DNA from: Desulfovibrio piger
GTDB lineage: Bacteria; Desulfobacterota; Desulfovibrionia; Desulfovibrionales; Desulfovibrionaceae
NCBI RefSeq assembly: GCF_012843875.1
Contig: NZ_JABAFY010000018.1
Span: 1-46,748 of the forward strand
DNA: 46,748 bases
Direction: 5' to 3'
A model generated the notes under the pieces. The model made no database searches. It had not been told where the DNA came from and worked only from the letters and a program-made list of their open reading frames with translations. A program made the position numbers and the translations under genes. Positions 1 through 8,905 of this stretch are shown here, piece by piece (the stretch's first letter is position 1; every line of letters begins with the position of its first letter).

Positions 1-7
1 ATTGTCT

Positions 8-32
8 CCACCCGCATAGCGGGTGGTTTTTT
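8..32 (+). terminator. Rho-independent terminator of a gene upstream of the window
   Basis: Perfect 8-bp stem CCACCCGC (8-15) / GCGGGTGG (19-26) with a 3-nt ATA loop, followed directly by six T residues (27-32). The T tract is on the plus strand, so it ends a plus-strand transcript that starts before the window. Confidence 0.85.
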
Positions 33-95
33 GTTTCGCGCCTGTCAGGCGCTCAACAGGCTAAAGCCCATAAAAAAGAGGCCGCGGGCATAAAC

Positions 96-126
96 AAAAA
101 GGCCGGAGCCTCAAGGGCCCCGGCCT
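96..126 (-). terminator. Terminator of the small zinc-finger gene
   Basis: On the minus strand an 11-bp GC-rich stem (126-116 with 110-100, one G-T wobble) is followed by a run of T (plus-strand A at 96-100). It lies 24 bases after the stop of the DksA/TraR-like gene and matches its orientation. Confidence 0.7.
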
Positions 127-150
127 CCGGTTGTCCGTTATCAAAAAATG

Positions 151-369
151 CTAGCGTCCGCTTTCGCGTTCTTCCTGGCAGGCACGGCACAGGCCGACAC
201 CGGGCAGGGCCTCCAGACGCTTCTGGGGGATGGGCTCGCCGCATTCGCGGCAGCAGGCCACGCCGTCGATCCAGTCGGGACCGCCCTGGTCCATGGCAGC
301 GCGGGCGCGGGAGAGGGCAGCTTCACGGTCCAGACGTTCAAGTTCAGTGGCCTGGTCAAAAACATCCAT
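151..369 (-). CDS. Small DksA/TraR-type C4 zinc-finger protein
   Basis: 72-residue protein with a TraR/DksA C4 zinc finger in its C-terminal half: C40-x2-C43 and C61-x2-C64, with the family-like segment GEPIPQKRL between them. At 72 residues it matches TraR-length members and lacks the long N-terminal coiled coil of full DksA (about 150 residues). The N-terminal 30 residues are charged and probably one helix. Family members bind RNA polymerase through the secondary channel or are uncharacterised; which applies here cannot be read from sequence. The start is supported by an AAGGAG SD just upstream. It has its own terminator at 96-126, and an 11-bp inverted repeat sits upstream of its SD, so it is probably a single-gene transcript. 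Confidence 0.88.
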   Translation of the reverse strand: MDVFDQATELERLDREAALSRARAAMDQGGPDWIDGVACCRECGEPIPQKRLEALPGVGLCRACQEERESGR

Positions 370-391
370 GCATCTGTCTCCTTAAAGCAAG

Positions 392-420
392 CGGCAATCC
401 CGTATGAGCCGGGATTGCCG
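392..420. repeat. Perfect 11-bp inverted repeat upstream of the zinc-finger gene
   Basis: CGGCAATCCCG (392-402) and CGGGATTGCCG (410-420) form a perfect stem with a 7-nt loop. Neither side has a T tract, so it is not a standard terminator. It lies about 20 bases before the SD of the 151-369 gene and would be in its leader if transcribed from further upstream. Confidence 0.6.
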
Positions 421-547
421 TAGTGGATTGGTGCGGGCCTGTGTAGCACAGGCGCCCCATCCTGTAAAGAGTCCGCCCGCAGCCACCAGGAAAAAATCAG
501 GGCCGGCAGGCTCCTGGGCGACCGTGATGGCCGCCCTGAAAAACGCT

Positions 548-584
548 AAAAAGAGGCTCCCGCACCGGAGCGGCACGGGAGCCT
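548..584 (-). terminator. Terminator of argD
   Basis: Minus-strand hairpin with 9-bp arms AGGCTCCCG / CGGGAGCCT (576-584 and 554-562), followed by CTTTTT on the minus strand. It lies 25 bases after the argD stop. Confidence 0.8.
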
Positions 585-608
585 GGATATGTACCGGGAA
601 ACGCCGCC

Positions 609-1811
609 TTACTTCGCCGTACGCAGGATGTCTTCCAGCGTATCGATGAAGGCGTCGAGGTCGGCCTTGTCGATGGTCAGGGCAGGCAGCAGGCGCAGGG
701 TCACGCCGTGGCTCAGGTTGCAGATGAAGCCGCGGGCGATGAGTTCGCGCCACACGGCGGCGGCATCCACAGCCAGCTCGATGCCGATCATCAGGCCCAG
801 GCCGCGCACTTCACGCACGGTACCGGGCAGCTTGTCCTGGATGGCACGGACGCGATCCATCACATGTTTGCCCAGCTCGGCGGCACGGTCGGCCAGCTTG
901 TCGCGGAGCATGATCTCCACGCACTTGGCCGCCACACCGGAGGCCAGCGCGCCGCCGCCAAAGGTGGTGGCGTGGCTGCCGGCCTCGAAGCCCTTGGCCA
1001 TCTCGTCGGTGGCCAGCATGGCGCCCATGGGCAGGCCGTTGGCCAGGGACTTGGCCATGCTGATGGCGTCCGGGGTCAGGCCGTGCTGCTGGAAGGCCCA
1101 GAAGGTACCGGTGCGGCACAGACCGGCCTGCACTTCGTCACAGATGAAGAGGATGTCGTGCTTGCGGCACAAGTCTTCCACACCGCGCAGGTAATCGCCC
1201 GGCAGGGGCACGATGCCGCCTTCGCCCTGCACCACTTCCACCAGCACCGCCGCCGTGGCGGGCGTGATGGCGGCTTCCAGCGCGGCCAGGTCATTGGCGG
1301 GCACCTGCTTGAAGCCTTCGGGCAGCGGCGTGAAACCGTCGCTCAGGCTCTCGCGGCCCGTGGCGGCCAGCGCGCCGAACGTGCGGCCGTGGAAGCAGCC
1401 GCCCAGGGTGATGATCTCGTAGGCGTCGCGCTGCTTGACCTTGCGCATGTAGCGGCGGGCCAGCTTGATGCAGGCCTCGTTGGCCTCGGCGCCGGAATTG
1501 CAGAAGAAGGCCTTGCCGTGATGGCTGGTGCTCAGCAGCAGGCGGGCCAGTTCCAGCTGTTCTTCCTGATAGAAAAGGTTGCTGACGTGCCAGAGCTTGT
1601 GGGCCTGGGCTTCCAGGGCGGCACAGACCTCGTCGTTGCAGTGGCCCAGGGCGGTCACCGCGATGCCGGCCAGCAGGTCCACATATTCCTTACCGTCCAC
1701 GTCCCACAACCGCGAGCCCTTGCCTCGGACCACAGCCACGGGATATCGGCTGTAGGAACGGCAAAGCAGTGCTTCTTCCTGGGCTTTGACGGCGGAAAAT
1801 GTGTCGGACAT
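609..1811 (-). CDS. argD: Acetylornithine aminotransferase family (class III, PLP)
   Basis: 400-residue class-III PLP aminotransferase, the usual ArgD length. It would convert N-acetylglutamate semialdehyde plus glutamate to N2-acetylornithine in arginine synthesis, in the cytoplasm. Visible landmarks are the GAEANE segment near residue 108 (phosphate/PLP binding), FICDEVQAG with the PLP-contacting D225, and the lysine of SMAKSLANG, K254, that forms the Schiff base. The start at 1811 is chosen over an upstream in-frame ATG because AAAGGAG sits immediately before it and homology begins there. It is preceded on the same strand by dut (190-base gap) and followed by a clear terminator. Related class-III enzymes (succinylornithine or other omega-aminotransferases) are the main alternative; no other arg gene is nearby to settle it. 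Confidence 0.93.
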   Translation of the reverse strand: MSDTFSAVKAQEEALLCRSYSRYPVAVVRGKGSRLWDVDGKEYVDLLAGIAVTALGHCNDEVCAALEAQAHKLWHVSNLFYQEEQLELARLLLSTSHHGKAFFCNSGAEANEACIKLARRYMRKVKQRDAYEIITLGGCFHGRTFGALAATGRESLSDGFTPLPEGFKQVPANDLAALEAAITPATAAVLVEVVQGEGGIVPLPGDYLRGVEDLCRKHDILFICDEVQAGLCRTGTFWAFQQHGLTPDAISMAKSLANGLPMGAMLATDEMAKGFEAGSHATTFGGGALASGVAAKCVEIMLRDKLADRAAELGKHVMDRVRAIQDKLPGTVREVRGLGLMIGIELAVDAAAVWRELIARGFICNLSHGVTLRLLPALTIDKADLDAFIDTLEDILRTAK

Positions 1812-2000
1812 GGTCAACTCCTTTGCTGGGAGGCCTTGCGCCATCCCACGGGGCACGCGCCCCGGCAATCGTGAAACAGAAAAGGCTTTGGAAAAAACGG
1901 GAGACCTGCCGGGAAAACAGACGTCCCGGCCCGACGGCGGATATGCCCGCGGCACACGCGGCAACGCACGGCCCCGGCCGGCGGCATCCCCTGGCGGAGA

Positions 2001-2480
2001 CTAGCGCCCCGTATGTCCGAAGCCGCCCGCACCGCGCTCCGTGGCAGAAAGGCTCTCCACCTCCTGCCAGACAGGGCGGACAAAGGGCTGGAAAACAAGC
2101 TGGGCCATGCGCTCCCCACGCTTGAGGATGCGCTCCTCGCCCGAGGTGTTGAGCAGCATGACGAGGATCTCGCCCGTATAGTCGGGGTCGATGACCCCCA
2201 CTCCCTGGGCCACGGTCAGGCCCTCACGCGCACCAAGGCCGCTGCGGGAATAGAGGAAACCCGCGAAACCGGCCTCGCAAGGCTGCACGCTGATGCCCGC
2301 AGGCACGCAAAAGCGGCCTCCGGCAGGGATGCGCACACAGTCCTCGTCCAGACAGGCGCGCAGGTCGATACCGGCCGAGAAAGCCGTGGCCGGTTCAAGC
2401 TGACCGGCGTACAGGGAACGGGCCCCTTCGCGCACGAAAGCGAGGCGCACGGGGCAGGTGGGTACGGAAAAATTGCTCAT
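2001..2480 (-). CDS. dut: Deoxyuridine 5'-triphosphate nucleotidohydrolase (dUTPase)
   Basis: 159-residue trimeric-type dUTPase that hydrolyses dUTP to dUMP and pyrophosphate, keeping uracil out of DNA and feeding dTMP synthesis. All five family motifs are present in order: AGIDLRA (36-42), SRSGLG (78-83), GVIDPDYTGEI (95-105) with the catalytic aspartate, RGERMAQLVF (121-130) and the C-terminal ERGAGGFGHTGR arm (148-159). An in-frame upstream ATG at 2582 would add 34 residues with no family similarity, so the start at 2480 is preferred. It is the first gene of the minus-strand dut-argD pair. The region upstream has no gene for about 890 bases. Confidence 0.95.
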   Translation of the reverse strand: MSNFSVPTCPVRLAFVREGARSLYAGQLEPATAFSAGIDLRACLDEDCVRIPAGGRFCVPAGISVQPCEAGFAGFLYSRSGLGAREGLTVAQGVGVIDPDYTGEILVMLLNTSGEERILKRGERMAQLVFQPFVRPVWQEVESLSATERGAGGFGHTGR

Positions 2481-3371
2481 GGCGTGAGATGTAGCGCACA
2501 TGCGGACAGCGGGCAAGAGGCTCAAAGCCTTGCGGGCCCGCAGGATACGGCCACAGGACCGCCGCTTTGTGCCCGTGCTCATGGACAGGTCCCCGCCGGC
2601 CCGGCAGCCAGCTCCACGCAGTGGTCTTCCCCTTCCTCCATCAGCGAGCGTACAGGCCAGTTGCGGGGATTTTCAGGAAACATTGCCAGCAAGTTCCCAG
2701 CCGGGACATCTGCAAAAAATTTTTTTCAATCCCTCCGGACATTCCCTTGCCCGGCATACGCCCCTCCACCCCTGCAAGAGAAGAGTACAGGCCACCAGCA
2801 AACGTGCCTTCCCTTCCCGTCCGGATACGGCGGCCCGTCCTCCGCGCATCGAGCCCCGTCTCCCCCTCTCATCTCCTCTAGTAAAACAGCGTGGCGCTGC
2901 CCCGCCCGCCTCCTGCAGACAAACCCCTCATGAGCTGAGGCCCCTGCCCCAACGACAGATTCCACAAAACGCCCTCCCCCTCCGGCAATACCCAAGCCCG
3001 CAGCACAATCCCCGCCAATATCAAGACCTCATCCGCATCACGACCGGCAATGGAGCCACGCGAGGGCCCCCATGCGCTCCGGGATGCCCGGGTATGGTCG
3101 ACGAACGGGAGCAGCAGCTCCTCCGGGGACCGTCGCGCTCGGGAGGCTCACCGCCCGCAAATTCCCTGGCACTGACCAGAACAAAAGTTTTCGCGGGGAT
3201 GGGGGCACGGGGGAAGGGGAGCCTTTTCCAAAAGGCATCCCTTCCCCCGGACGGCCCACTTTCCTCCAATAACAAAACGGGGCCCTCTTCCCTTCCGCCG
3301 CCTCCGCTCCTGCGCCCCCTTGCCTTCCGGGCCCAGATTGGGCAAAGATGCGGCCAACAAAAGGAGATGGC
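2481..3371. other. Gene-poor divergent spacer between dut and trmFO
   Basis: About 890 bases separate the divergent dut and trmFO starts. Open frames in here have proline/arginine-rich, low-complexity products, no SD and no recognisable domain, so none is called. The only clear structure is the imperfect inverted repeat at 3209-3248. The base composition is more C-rich and less codon-biased than the genes on either side. Promoters for both flanking genes must lie here but no convincing -35/-10 pair was found. Confidence 0.6.
3209..3248. repeat. Long imperfect inverted repeat (G-rich/C-rich arms)
   Basis: Arms 3209-3227 and 3230-3248 pair over 19 positions with one 2-base mismatch and a 2-base loop; the centre reads CCTTTTCCAAAAGG. 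No T tract follows, so it is a REP-like or nucleoid-type element, or a decayed terminator, rather than a canonical one. Confidence 0.65.
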
Positions 3372-4709
3372 GTGACTGAACACAGCTATGCGGTTATTGG
3401 TGGCGGCCTGGCCGGTTGCGAATGTGCCCTGCGTCTGGCGCGGGCCGGTCTGCAAGTGACCCTGTTCGAACAGAAGCCGGAGTTCCGTTCCCCGGCCCAT
3501 GTCAATGACGGGCTGGCGGAGCTGGTCTGTTCCAATTCCCTGCGCTCGGACGAGCTGACCTCCGGCATCGGCCTGCTCAAGGCCGAGATGCGCGAACTGG
3601 GCAGCGACTTCATGGAGCTGGCCGACGCCCACCGCGTGCCTGCGGGCAAGGCCCTGGCCGTGGACCGCGAGGCCTTCTCGGCGGCCATGACGCAGCGCGT
3701 CATGTCCACGCCCGGCATCACGCTGGTGCACCGGCAGATCACGTCCCTGGACGATCCCGCGCTGGACGGCTTCGAGACCGTGGTGCTGGCGGCCGGGCCC
3801 ATGGCTTCGGAGAATCTTTCCGCCTCGCTGGCCGAAGTGGTGGGCGGCGACCACTGCTATTTTTATGATGCCATCGCGCCCATCGTCTGGACGCATTCCC
3901 TGAATATGGACATCGTGTTCCGTGCCTCGCGCTACGGGCAGGAAAAGGGCGAAACGGGCGGCGACTATCTCAACTGCCCCATGAACAAGGAAGAATACGA
4001 AGCCTTCTATAATGCCCTGCTGGAAGCGCAAAAGGTGGGCGCACGGGAATTCGAGAAGGAAAAGCATTTCGAAGGCTGCATGCCGGTGGAGGCCCTGGCC
4101 GAACGCGGCCCGCGCACCCTGACCTTCGGCCCGCTGAAGCCCGTGGGCTTCGTGGACCCGCGTACCGGCCGCCGCCCCTGGGCCATCCTGCAGCTGCGGG
4201 CCGAGACCCTCAACGGCGAGACCTGCAATCTGGTGGGCTGCCAGACCAAGCTGACCTACGGCGAGCAGGCGCGCGTGTTCCGCATGGTGCCCGGTCTGGA
4301 AAAGGCGGAATTCGCCCGCTTCGGCAGCATGCACCGCAACACCTATGTGAACGCGCCCGTGGCCCTGAACGAGGACCTGTCGCTCAAGGCGCGGCCCCGC
4401 GTCTTCCTGGCCGGACAGATCACCGGTGTGGAAGGCTATCTGGAATCCGCCGCCTGCGGCATGTGGCTGGGCATGCTGCTGGCCGCCCGCGCCCAGGGCA
4501 GGGAGCTGGCCCTGCCGCCGCTGGAATGCGCGCTGGGTGCCCTGCTCAACCATCTGCGCACCCCGGTGAAGCACTTCCAGCCGTCCAACGCCCATTTCGG
4601 CCTCATGCCGGAGCTGGACGAAAAAGCCAAGAAGAAGGACCGCAAGGCCCTCTACTCGGCCCGGGCGCGCGAACGTTTCGCCGCCTGGCGTGCGGAACAG
4701 GGGCTGTAG
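3372..4709 (+). CDS. trmFO: Methylenetetrahydrofolate--tRNA-(uracil-5-)-methyltransferase TrmFO
   Basis: 445-residue FAD- and folate-dependent enzyme that makes 5-methyluridine at position 54 in the T loop of tRNAs, using methylene-THF rather than SAM. The N-terminal dinucleotide-binding motif GGGLAGCE starts about residue 10, followed by the family-typical stretch with CSNSLRSDE near residue 55. The C-terminal half has QITGVEGYLESAA and the GLMPEL segment typical of TrmFO. The start is the GTG at 3372, with AAGGAG 5 bases upstream; an in-frame ATG at 3348 would place that SD inside the gene. A strong terminator follows, so it is probably monocistronic. A tRNA gene, a substrate class, lies next to it by position. 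Confidence 0.95.
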   Translation: MTEHSYAVIGGGLAGCECALRLARAGLQVTLFEQKPEFRSPAHVNDGLAELVCSNSLRSDELTSGIGLLKAEMRELGSDFMELADAHRVPAGKALAVDREAFSAAMTQRVMSTPGITLVHRQITSLDDPALDGFETVVLAAGPMASENLSASLAEVVGGDHCYFYDAIAPIVWTHSLNMDIVFRASRYGQEKGETGGDYLNCPMNKEEYEAFYNALLEAQKVGAREFEKEKHFEGCMPVEALAERGPRTLTFGPLKPVGFVDPRTGRRPWAILQLRAETLNGETCNLVGCQTKLTYGEQARVFRMVPGLEKAEFARFGSMHRNTYVNAPVALNEDLSLKARPRVFLAGQITGVEGYLESAACGMWLGMLLAARAQGRELALPPLECALGALLNHLRTPVKHFQPSNAHFGLMPELDEKAKKKDRKALYSARARERFAAWRAEQGL

Positions 4710-4733
4710 CAGCCTCGACTTTCGGCTCTGTTG

Positions 4734-4775
4734 CAAAAAAAGCGCATTTTTTTCGAAAAAAATGCGCTTTTTTTG
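4734..4775 (+). terminator. Strong bidirectional-looking terminator after trmFO
   Basis: AAAAAAAGCGCATTTTTTT and its complement flank a short CGAA centre, with the U-rich 3' arm running into TTTTTTTTG. The stem core is AAAGCGCATTTTTT. The A-rich 5' arm means it could also stop minus-strand transcription. Confidence 0.88.
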
Positions 4776-4899
4776 TTCCCTTCTTCCAGAGCGTCTTGCC
4801 CATTTTTGACGGCCACCGGAAAAAACGGGCAAAAAGAGAGGCAAAAATAAGGCTGCAACCTGTTGAAAATAAAAAATAAAAAAAAATTAAAAAAAATTG

Positions 4900-4928
4900 T
4901 TGACTCAGGGGGTGGTTTTCGCTAGATA
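4900..4928 (+). promoter_or_regulatory. Sigma70-type promoter of tRNA-Val
   Basis: TTGACT (4900-4905) and TAGATA (4923-4928) are separated by exactly 17 bases, preceded by a long A/T-rich stretch (4866-4899) that resembles an UP element. Transcription would begin around 4935, just before the tRNA at 4948. This is the best promoter match in the window. Confidence 0.85.
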
Positions 4929-4947
4929 AGACTTCGCCTCTTGGAGT

Positions 4948-5024
4948 AGGAGCGTAGCTCAGGTGGCTAGAGCACTTCCTTGACACGGAAGGGGTCAGCA
5001 GTTCAAGTCTGCTCGTTCCTACCA
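4948..5024 (+). tRNA. tRNA-Val (anticodon GAC)
   Basis: 77-nt cloverleaf. The acceptor stem AGGAGCG pairs with CGTTCCT, the D stem is GCTC/GAGC, the anticodon stem CTTCC/GGAAG holds the loop TTGACAC (anticodon GAC, reading GUC and GUU), and the T stem AGCAG/CTGCT holds the loop TTCAAGT. The CCA end is encoded (5022-5024) after discriminator A. It lies between its own promoter (4900-4928) and a terminator hairpin (5109-5143). Confidence 0.97.
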
Positions 5025-5108
5025 AATAAAATAATAAGGGCATGAGCCCGTGGCGACAGGGGCGGTGCCCGCCAGATAGCTGCACGAAAGCAGCACGTTT
5101 TTTTGAAG

Positions 5109-5143
5109 ATGGGGAGGTTTTTCAGCCTCCCCATTCCTTTTTT
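5109..5143 (+). terminator. Terminator or attenuator between tRNA-Val and thrS
   Basis: ATGGGGAGG (5109-5117) and CCTCCCCAT (5126-5134) form a perfect 9-bp stem followed by TCCTTTTTT (5135-5143). It can end the tRNA transcript. Because it lies only 40 bases before the thrS start it may also attenuate read-through into thrS. No thrS promoter is obvious between the hairpin and the SD. Confidence 0.8.
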
Positions 5144-5183
5144 GTACCATACGCCCGACAAGGGCGCCTGAAGGAGTATAAGC

Positions 5184-7116
5184 ATGGATGTCCGCGTGGA
5201 AGGACAGGTGGTGGACGCCCCCGAACAGGGTGATGTGGCCGCTGTTCTGCAGAAAGCGCTGAGCGGCAAAAAATTCAAATCCGTGGTGGCTGCGCGTGTG
5301 ACCGCAGAGGGCACGGAGACTTTGTGCGATCTTTCCGCCACCGTTCCCGCCCAGTGTACCGACATCACTCCCGTGTACGCCGATTCTCCCGAAGGCCTGA
5401 GCATGATCCGCCATTCCACGGCCCATGTCATGGCCGCCGCGGTGAAAAAGCTTTACCCCTCGGCCAAGGTGACCATCGGTCCCGCTGTGGAAAACGGCTT
5501 CTACTACGACTTCGACGTGGAAAAGCCCTTCTCCAGCGAAGACTTCCCGGCCATCGAAGCCGAGATGCAGCGCATCGTCAACGAACGCCTGCCCTTCGTG
5601 CGCACCACCATGAGCAAGGCCGACGCCATCGAGAAGTTCAGCAAGATGGGCGAGAACTTCAAGGTGGAGATCATCGAAGGCATCGAGGGCGACACGGTCT
5701 CCCTGTACACCTGCGGTGATTTCACCGACCTGTGCCGCGGCCCCCACGTGCCGCACACCGGCTTCTCCAAGGCCAGCAAGATCCTTTCCGCTGCCGGCGC
5801 CTACTGGCGCGGCGACGAAAAGAATCCCATGCTCTCCCGCCTGTACGGCACCGCCTTTGCCGACGAGAAGGCCCTCAACGCCTACCTGAAGCAGCTGGAA
5901 GAAGCCAAGCGCCGCGACCACCGCAAGCTGGGCCGTGAACTGGGCTTCTTCACCTTCCATGAAGACGTGGCCCCCGGCATGGTCTTCTGGCTGCCCAAGG
6001 GCATGCTGATGCGCACCATCCTGGAAGATTTCTGGCGTCGCGAGCACATCAAGCGCAACTACGACCTGGTGCAGGGCCCGCAGCTGCTGCGCGTGGAGAC
6101 CTGGCAGCGTTCCGGTCACTACGACCACTATCGCCAGAACATGTATTTCACCCAGATCGAGGACGATCAGTACGGCATCAAGCCCATGAACTGCATCTCG
6201 CACATGCTGATCTACCGCAACGATCTGCGCAGCTACCGTGACCTGCCCCAGCGCTACTTCGAGCTGGGCGTGGTGCACCGCCACGAAAAGAGCGGCACCC
6301 TGCACGGCCTGCTGCGTGTGCGTCAGTTCACCCAGGACGATGCCCACATCCTGTGCACGCCCGAACAGCTGGAAGGCGAGATCCTCGGTGTCATCCACCT
6401 GATCCGCGACCTGATGCATCTGTTCGGCTTCGACTACAAGGTGGGCATCTCCACCCGTCCCAAGGACAGCATCGGTACCGACGAAGCCTGGGAACTGGCG
6501 ACCAATGCCCTGATCGAGGCCGTGAAGAAGGCCGACATGCCCTACGAGATCAACGAGGGCGACGGCGCTTTCTACGGTCCCAAGATCGACGTGCGCCTGC
6601 TGGACTGCATCGGTCGCGAATGGCAGTGCTCCACCATCCAGGTGGACTTCACCCTGCCCGAACGTTTCGACCTGACCTATGTGGGCCAGGACGGCGAACG
6701 TCATCGTCCTGTCATGGTGCACCGGGCCATCATGGGCTCGCTGGAGCGCTTCATCGGTGTGCTCATCGAGCAGTACGCCGGTGCCATGCCCACCTGGCTG
6801 GCGCCCGAACAGGCCCGGATCCTGACGGTCACCGATGCCCACAACGAAGCCGCGCTCAAGGCCTGCGAGGAGCTGAAAGCTCTGGGGATCCGCGTGACGG
6901 CCGATACGCGCAACGAGAAGCTGGGCTTCAAGGTGCGCGAGGCGCAGCTGGCCAAGGTGCCGTATATTCTGGTGGTTGGAGAAAAGGAAGCGCAGGCGGG
7001 CGGCGTCAATGTGCGTCTGCGCAATGGGGACAACCTGGGGCTCAAGTCCGTGGCGGAAGTGGCTGCCCTGATCCGTACGGACAGCGAAGAGCCTTTCAAG
7101 AATGGAGGGATGCGCT

Positions 7117-7130
<14 letters not shown>
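5184..7130 (+). CDS. thrS: Threonine--tRNA ligase
   Basis: 648-residue class II synthetase that charges tRNA-Thr in the cytoplasm. The N-terminal TGS-like segment (about 1-62) is followed by the editing domain with H77-x3-H81 and the [16 protein letters not shown] region near residue 180, then the class II catalytic core (about 245-530) including the zinc-ligand segment MNCISHM, and a C-terminal anticodon-binding domain (about 540-640). Length is normal for bacterial ThrRS. The start at 5184 has AAGGAG 7 bases upstream. The gene opens the thrS-infC-rpmI-rplT cluster; its last codons overlap the infC initiation region, implying translational coupling. Confidence 0.97.
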
Positions 7131-7662
<532 letters not shown>

Positions 7663-7683
7663 TCCTTCGCCAGAGCCTTTTTT

Positions 7684-7714
7684 CCTGACGTCACAGGTGG
7701 CCTGTGCCGTCAGG
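7684..7714 (+). promoter_or_regulatory. 14-bp stem-loop in the infC-rpmI spacer
   Basis: CCTGACGTCACAGG (7684-7697) and CCTGTGCCGTCAGG (7701-7714) pair over 14 positions with one mismatch and a 3-nt loop. No T tract follows. Together with the hairpin at 7780-7800 it is a candidate L20-type autoregulatory leader, because IF3-L35-L20 operons are commonly feedback-controlled by L20 in this interval. Confidence 0.5.
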
Positions 7715-7779
7715 ACTGCCTGCGCGCCCCTGCATTTTTGCACTTGCGCCGCACGGCTTTTTCAGGCAATATGCCGTTC

Positions 7780-7800
7780 CTGCCCGTAGTGTACGGGCAG
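7780..7800 (+). promoter_or_regulatory. 9-bp stem-loop just before the rpmI SD
   Basis: CTGCCCGTA (7780-7788) and TACGGGCAG (7792-7800) are perfectly complementary around a GTG loop. It ends about 11 bases before the AAGGAG of rpmI, a position from which it could influence initiation of L35. Confidence 0.55.
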
Positions 7801-7822
7801 GTTATTCGCTAAGGAGTATATC

Positions 7823-8020
7823 ATGCCCAAGATCAAAACCCGGCGTTCCGCGGCCAAGCGTTTCGAGCTCACCGGCAGCGGCAAGTTCAAGCGTCGTCGT
7901 CAGAATCTGCGCCACATCCTCACCAAGAAGGCTCCCGGCCGCAAGATGCGCCTGGGCCAGGCCGCCATCGTTGACCGCACCAACGAGAAGGCCGTGCGCC
8001 GGATGCTGCCCAACGGCTAG
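7823..8020 (+). CDS. rpmI: 50S ribosomal protein L35
   Basis: 65-residue, highly basic protein beginning [14 protein letters not shown], the hallmark L35 N-terminus, with the conserved RRQNLRHIL core and [10 protein letters not shown] end. It is a component of the large ribosomal subunit. The start at 7823 is preceded by AAGGAG with 6-base spacing. It sits in the standard infC-rpmI-rplT order but is separated from infC by 160 bases containing two strong hairpins and from rplT by an unusually long 272 bases. Confidence 0.97.
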   Translation: MPKIKTRRSAAKRFELTGSGKFKRRRQNLRHILTKKAPGRKMRLGQAAIVDRTNEKAVRRMLPNG

Positions 8021-8292
8021 TCATCCGAGCCTTGCGGAAGCTCCGTGCGCGGAGCGTCCGTGCCGGAACGCGAGAGCGTGACGGCGTGAATTCTGATCCG
8101 TCCGGATTGCGCGCCCGCATGCGGGAGGCGGCATGACCGCCGCAGCACCGCCGCGCGGCGCAGCGCCCCACAGGGGCGACGGCCAGCGCAAAGCCATTCT
8201 TTTCAAGCAATTTGCGCCCCATCTGGGATCAATTTTTTTCCCCGGCAGGCACAATACCTCCGCCTTGGCCGGGCGAAAGGAGGGTACCCCCC

Positions 8293-8643
8293 ATGCGTGT
8301 GAAGAGAGGTCTCGCCGCTCATCGTCGGCACAAAAAGTACCTGAGCGCGGCCAAGGGTTTCCGTGGTGGCCGCAGCCGTCTGTATCGTACCGCCCGTGAG
8401 GCTGTGGAGCGTTCGCTCCAGTATTCCTTCATCGGCCGCAAGCACCGCAAACGCGACTTCCGCACCCTGTGGATCCTGCGTATCAACGCCGGCGCGCGCC
8501 TGAACGGCCTGTCCTACAGCCGCCTCATGCACGGCCTGAACAAGGCCGGCATCGCCCTGAACCGCAAGGTTCTGGCCGACCTCGCCGTCTACCACAAGGA
8601 CGACTTCGCCAAGGTGGTGGAAATGGCCAAGGCTGCCCTGTAG
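8293..8643 (+). CDS. rplT: 50S ribosomal protein L20
   Basis: 116-residue L20, beginning [15 protein letters not shown], with the [17 protein letters not shown] helix and [14 protein letters not shown] core. L20 is an early 23S rRNA assembly protein and in many bacteria represses its own operon. The start at 8293 has AAAGGAGGG upstream; longer in-frame versions (from 8212) add unrelated sequence. The 272-base spacer from rpmI holds no gene and could carry part of an L20 control site. A long hairpin and T tract (8665-8727) follow the gene. Confidence 0.97.
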   Translation: MRVKRGLAAHRRHKKYLSAAKGFRGGRSRLYRTAREAVERSLQYSFIGRKHRKRDFRTLWILRINAGARLNGLSYSRLMHGLNKAGIALNRKVLADLAVYHKDDFAKVVEMAKAAL

Positions 8644-8664
8644 TCGGCACGCCACAGCTTTTTT

Positions 8665-8727
8665 GAGTGCGCGGCATGTCTTGGCGTGAGGTTTTTCCTC
8701 GTGCGGGATATGCCGCGCTCTTTTTTT
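8665..8727 (+). terminator. Terminator or attenuator between rplT and pheS
   Basis: GCGCGGCAT (8669-8677) pairs with ATGCCGCGC (8710-8718). An inner hairpin GAGG-TTTTT-CCTC stacks within the loop, and TTTTTTT follows at 8721-8727. It is in the same relative position as the pheM attenuator of enterobacteria, but no convincing short Phe-rich leader ORF with an SD was found. Confidence 0.75.
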
Positions 8728-8905
8728 CCGCCGGAGATTCCGGTAAGATCGGGCGCGCCCCGGATGCCGCGGCATGCGGCCCCGGCGGCATGCGCCCTGT
8801 TGTCGTGTGGCGGCGGGACATGGTGTCCCTCCGCCGCTGTTGTGTGCGGCCGTCAGGGCCGTCCCTTTGACCGTAACGCCGCCTGCGGCGGCTCCGGGAA
8901 TTCGC

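Noticed and set aside
2481..3371. Several 60-300-codon frames in the dut-trmFO spacer
   Set aside because: Proline/arginine-rich, low-complexity products with no SD, no domain and conflicting frames; considered noncoding.
8676..8870. pheM-like leader peptide between rplT and pheS
   Set aside because: Candidate frames contain Phe codons but lack an SD and continue through the hairpin. The Phe codons come from the terminator T tract itself.
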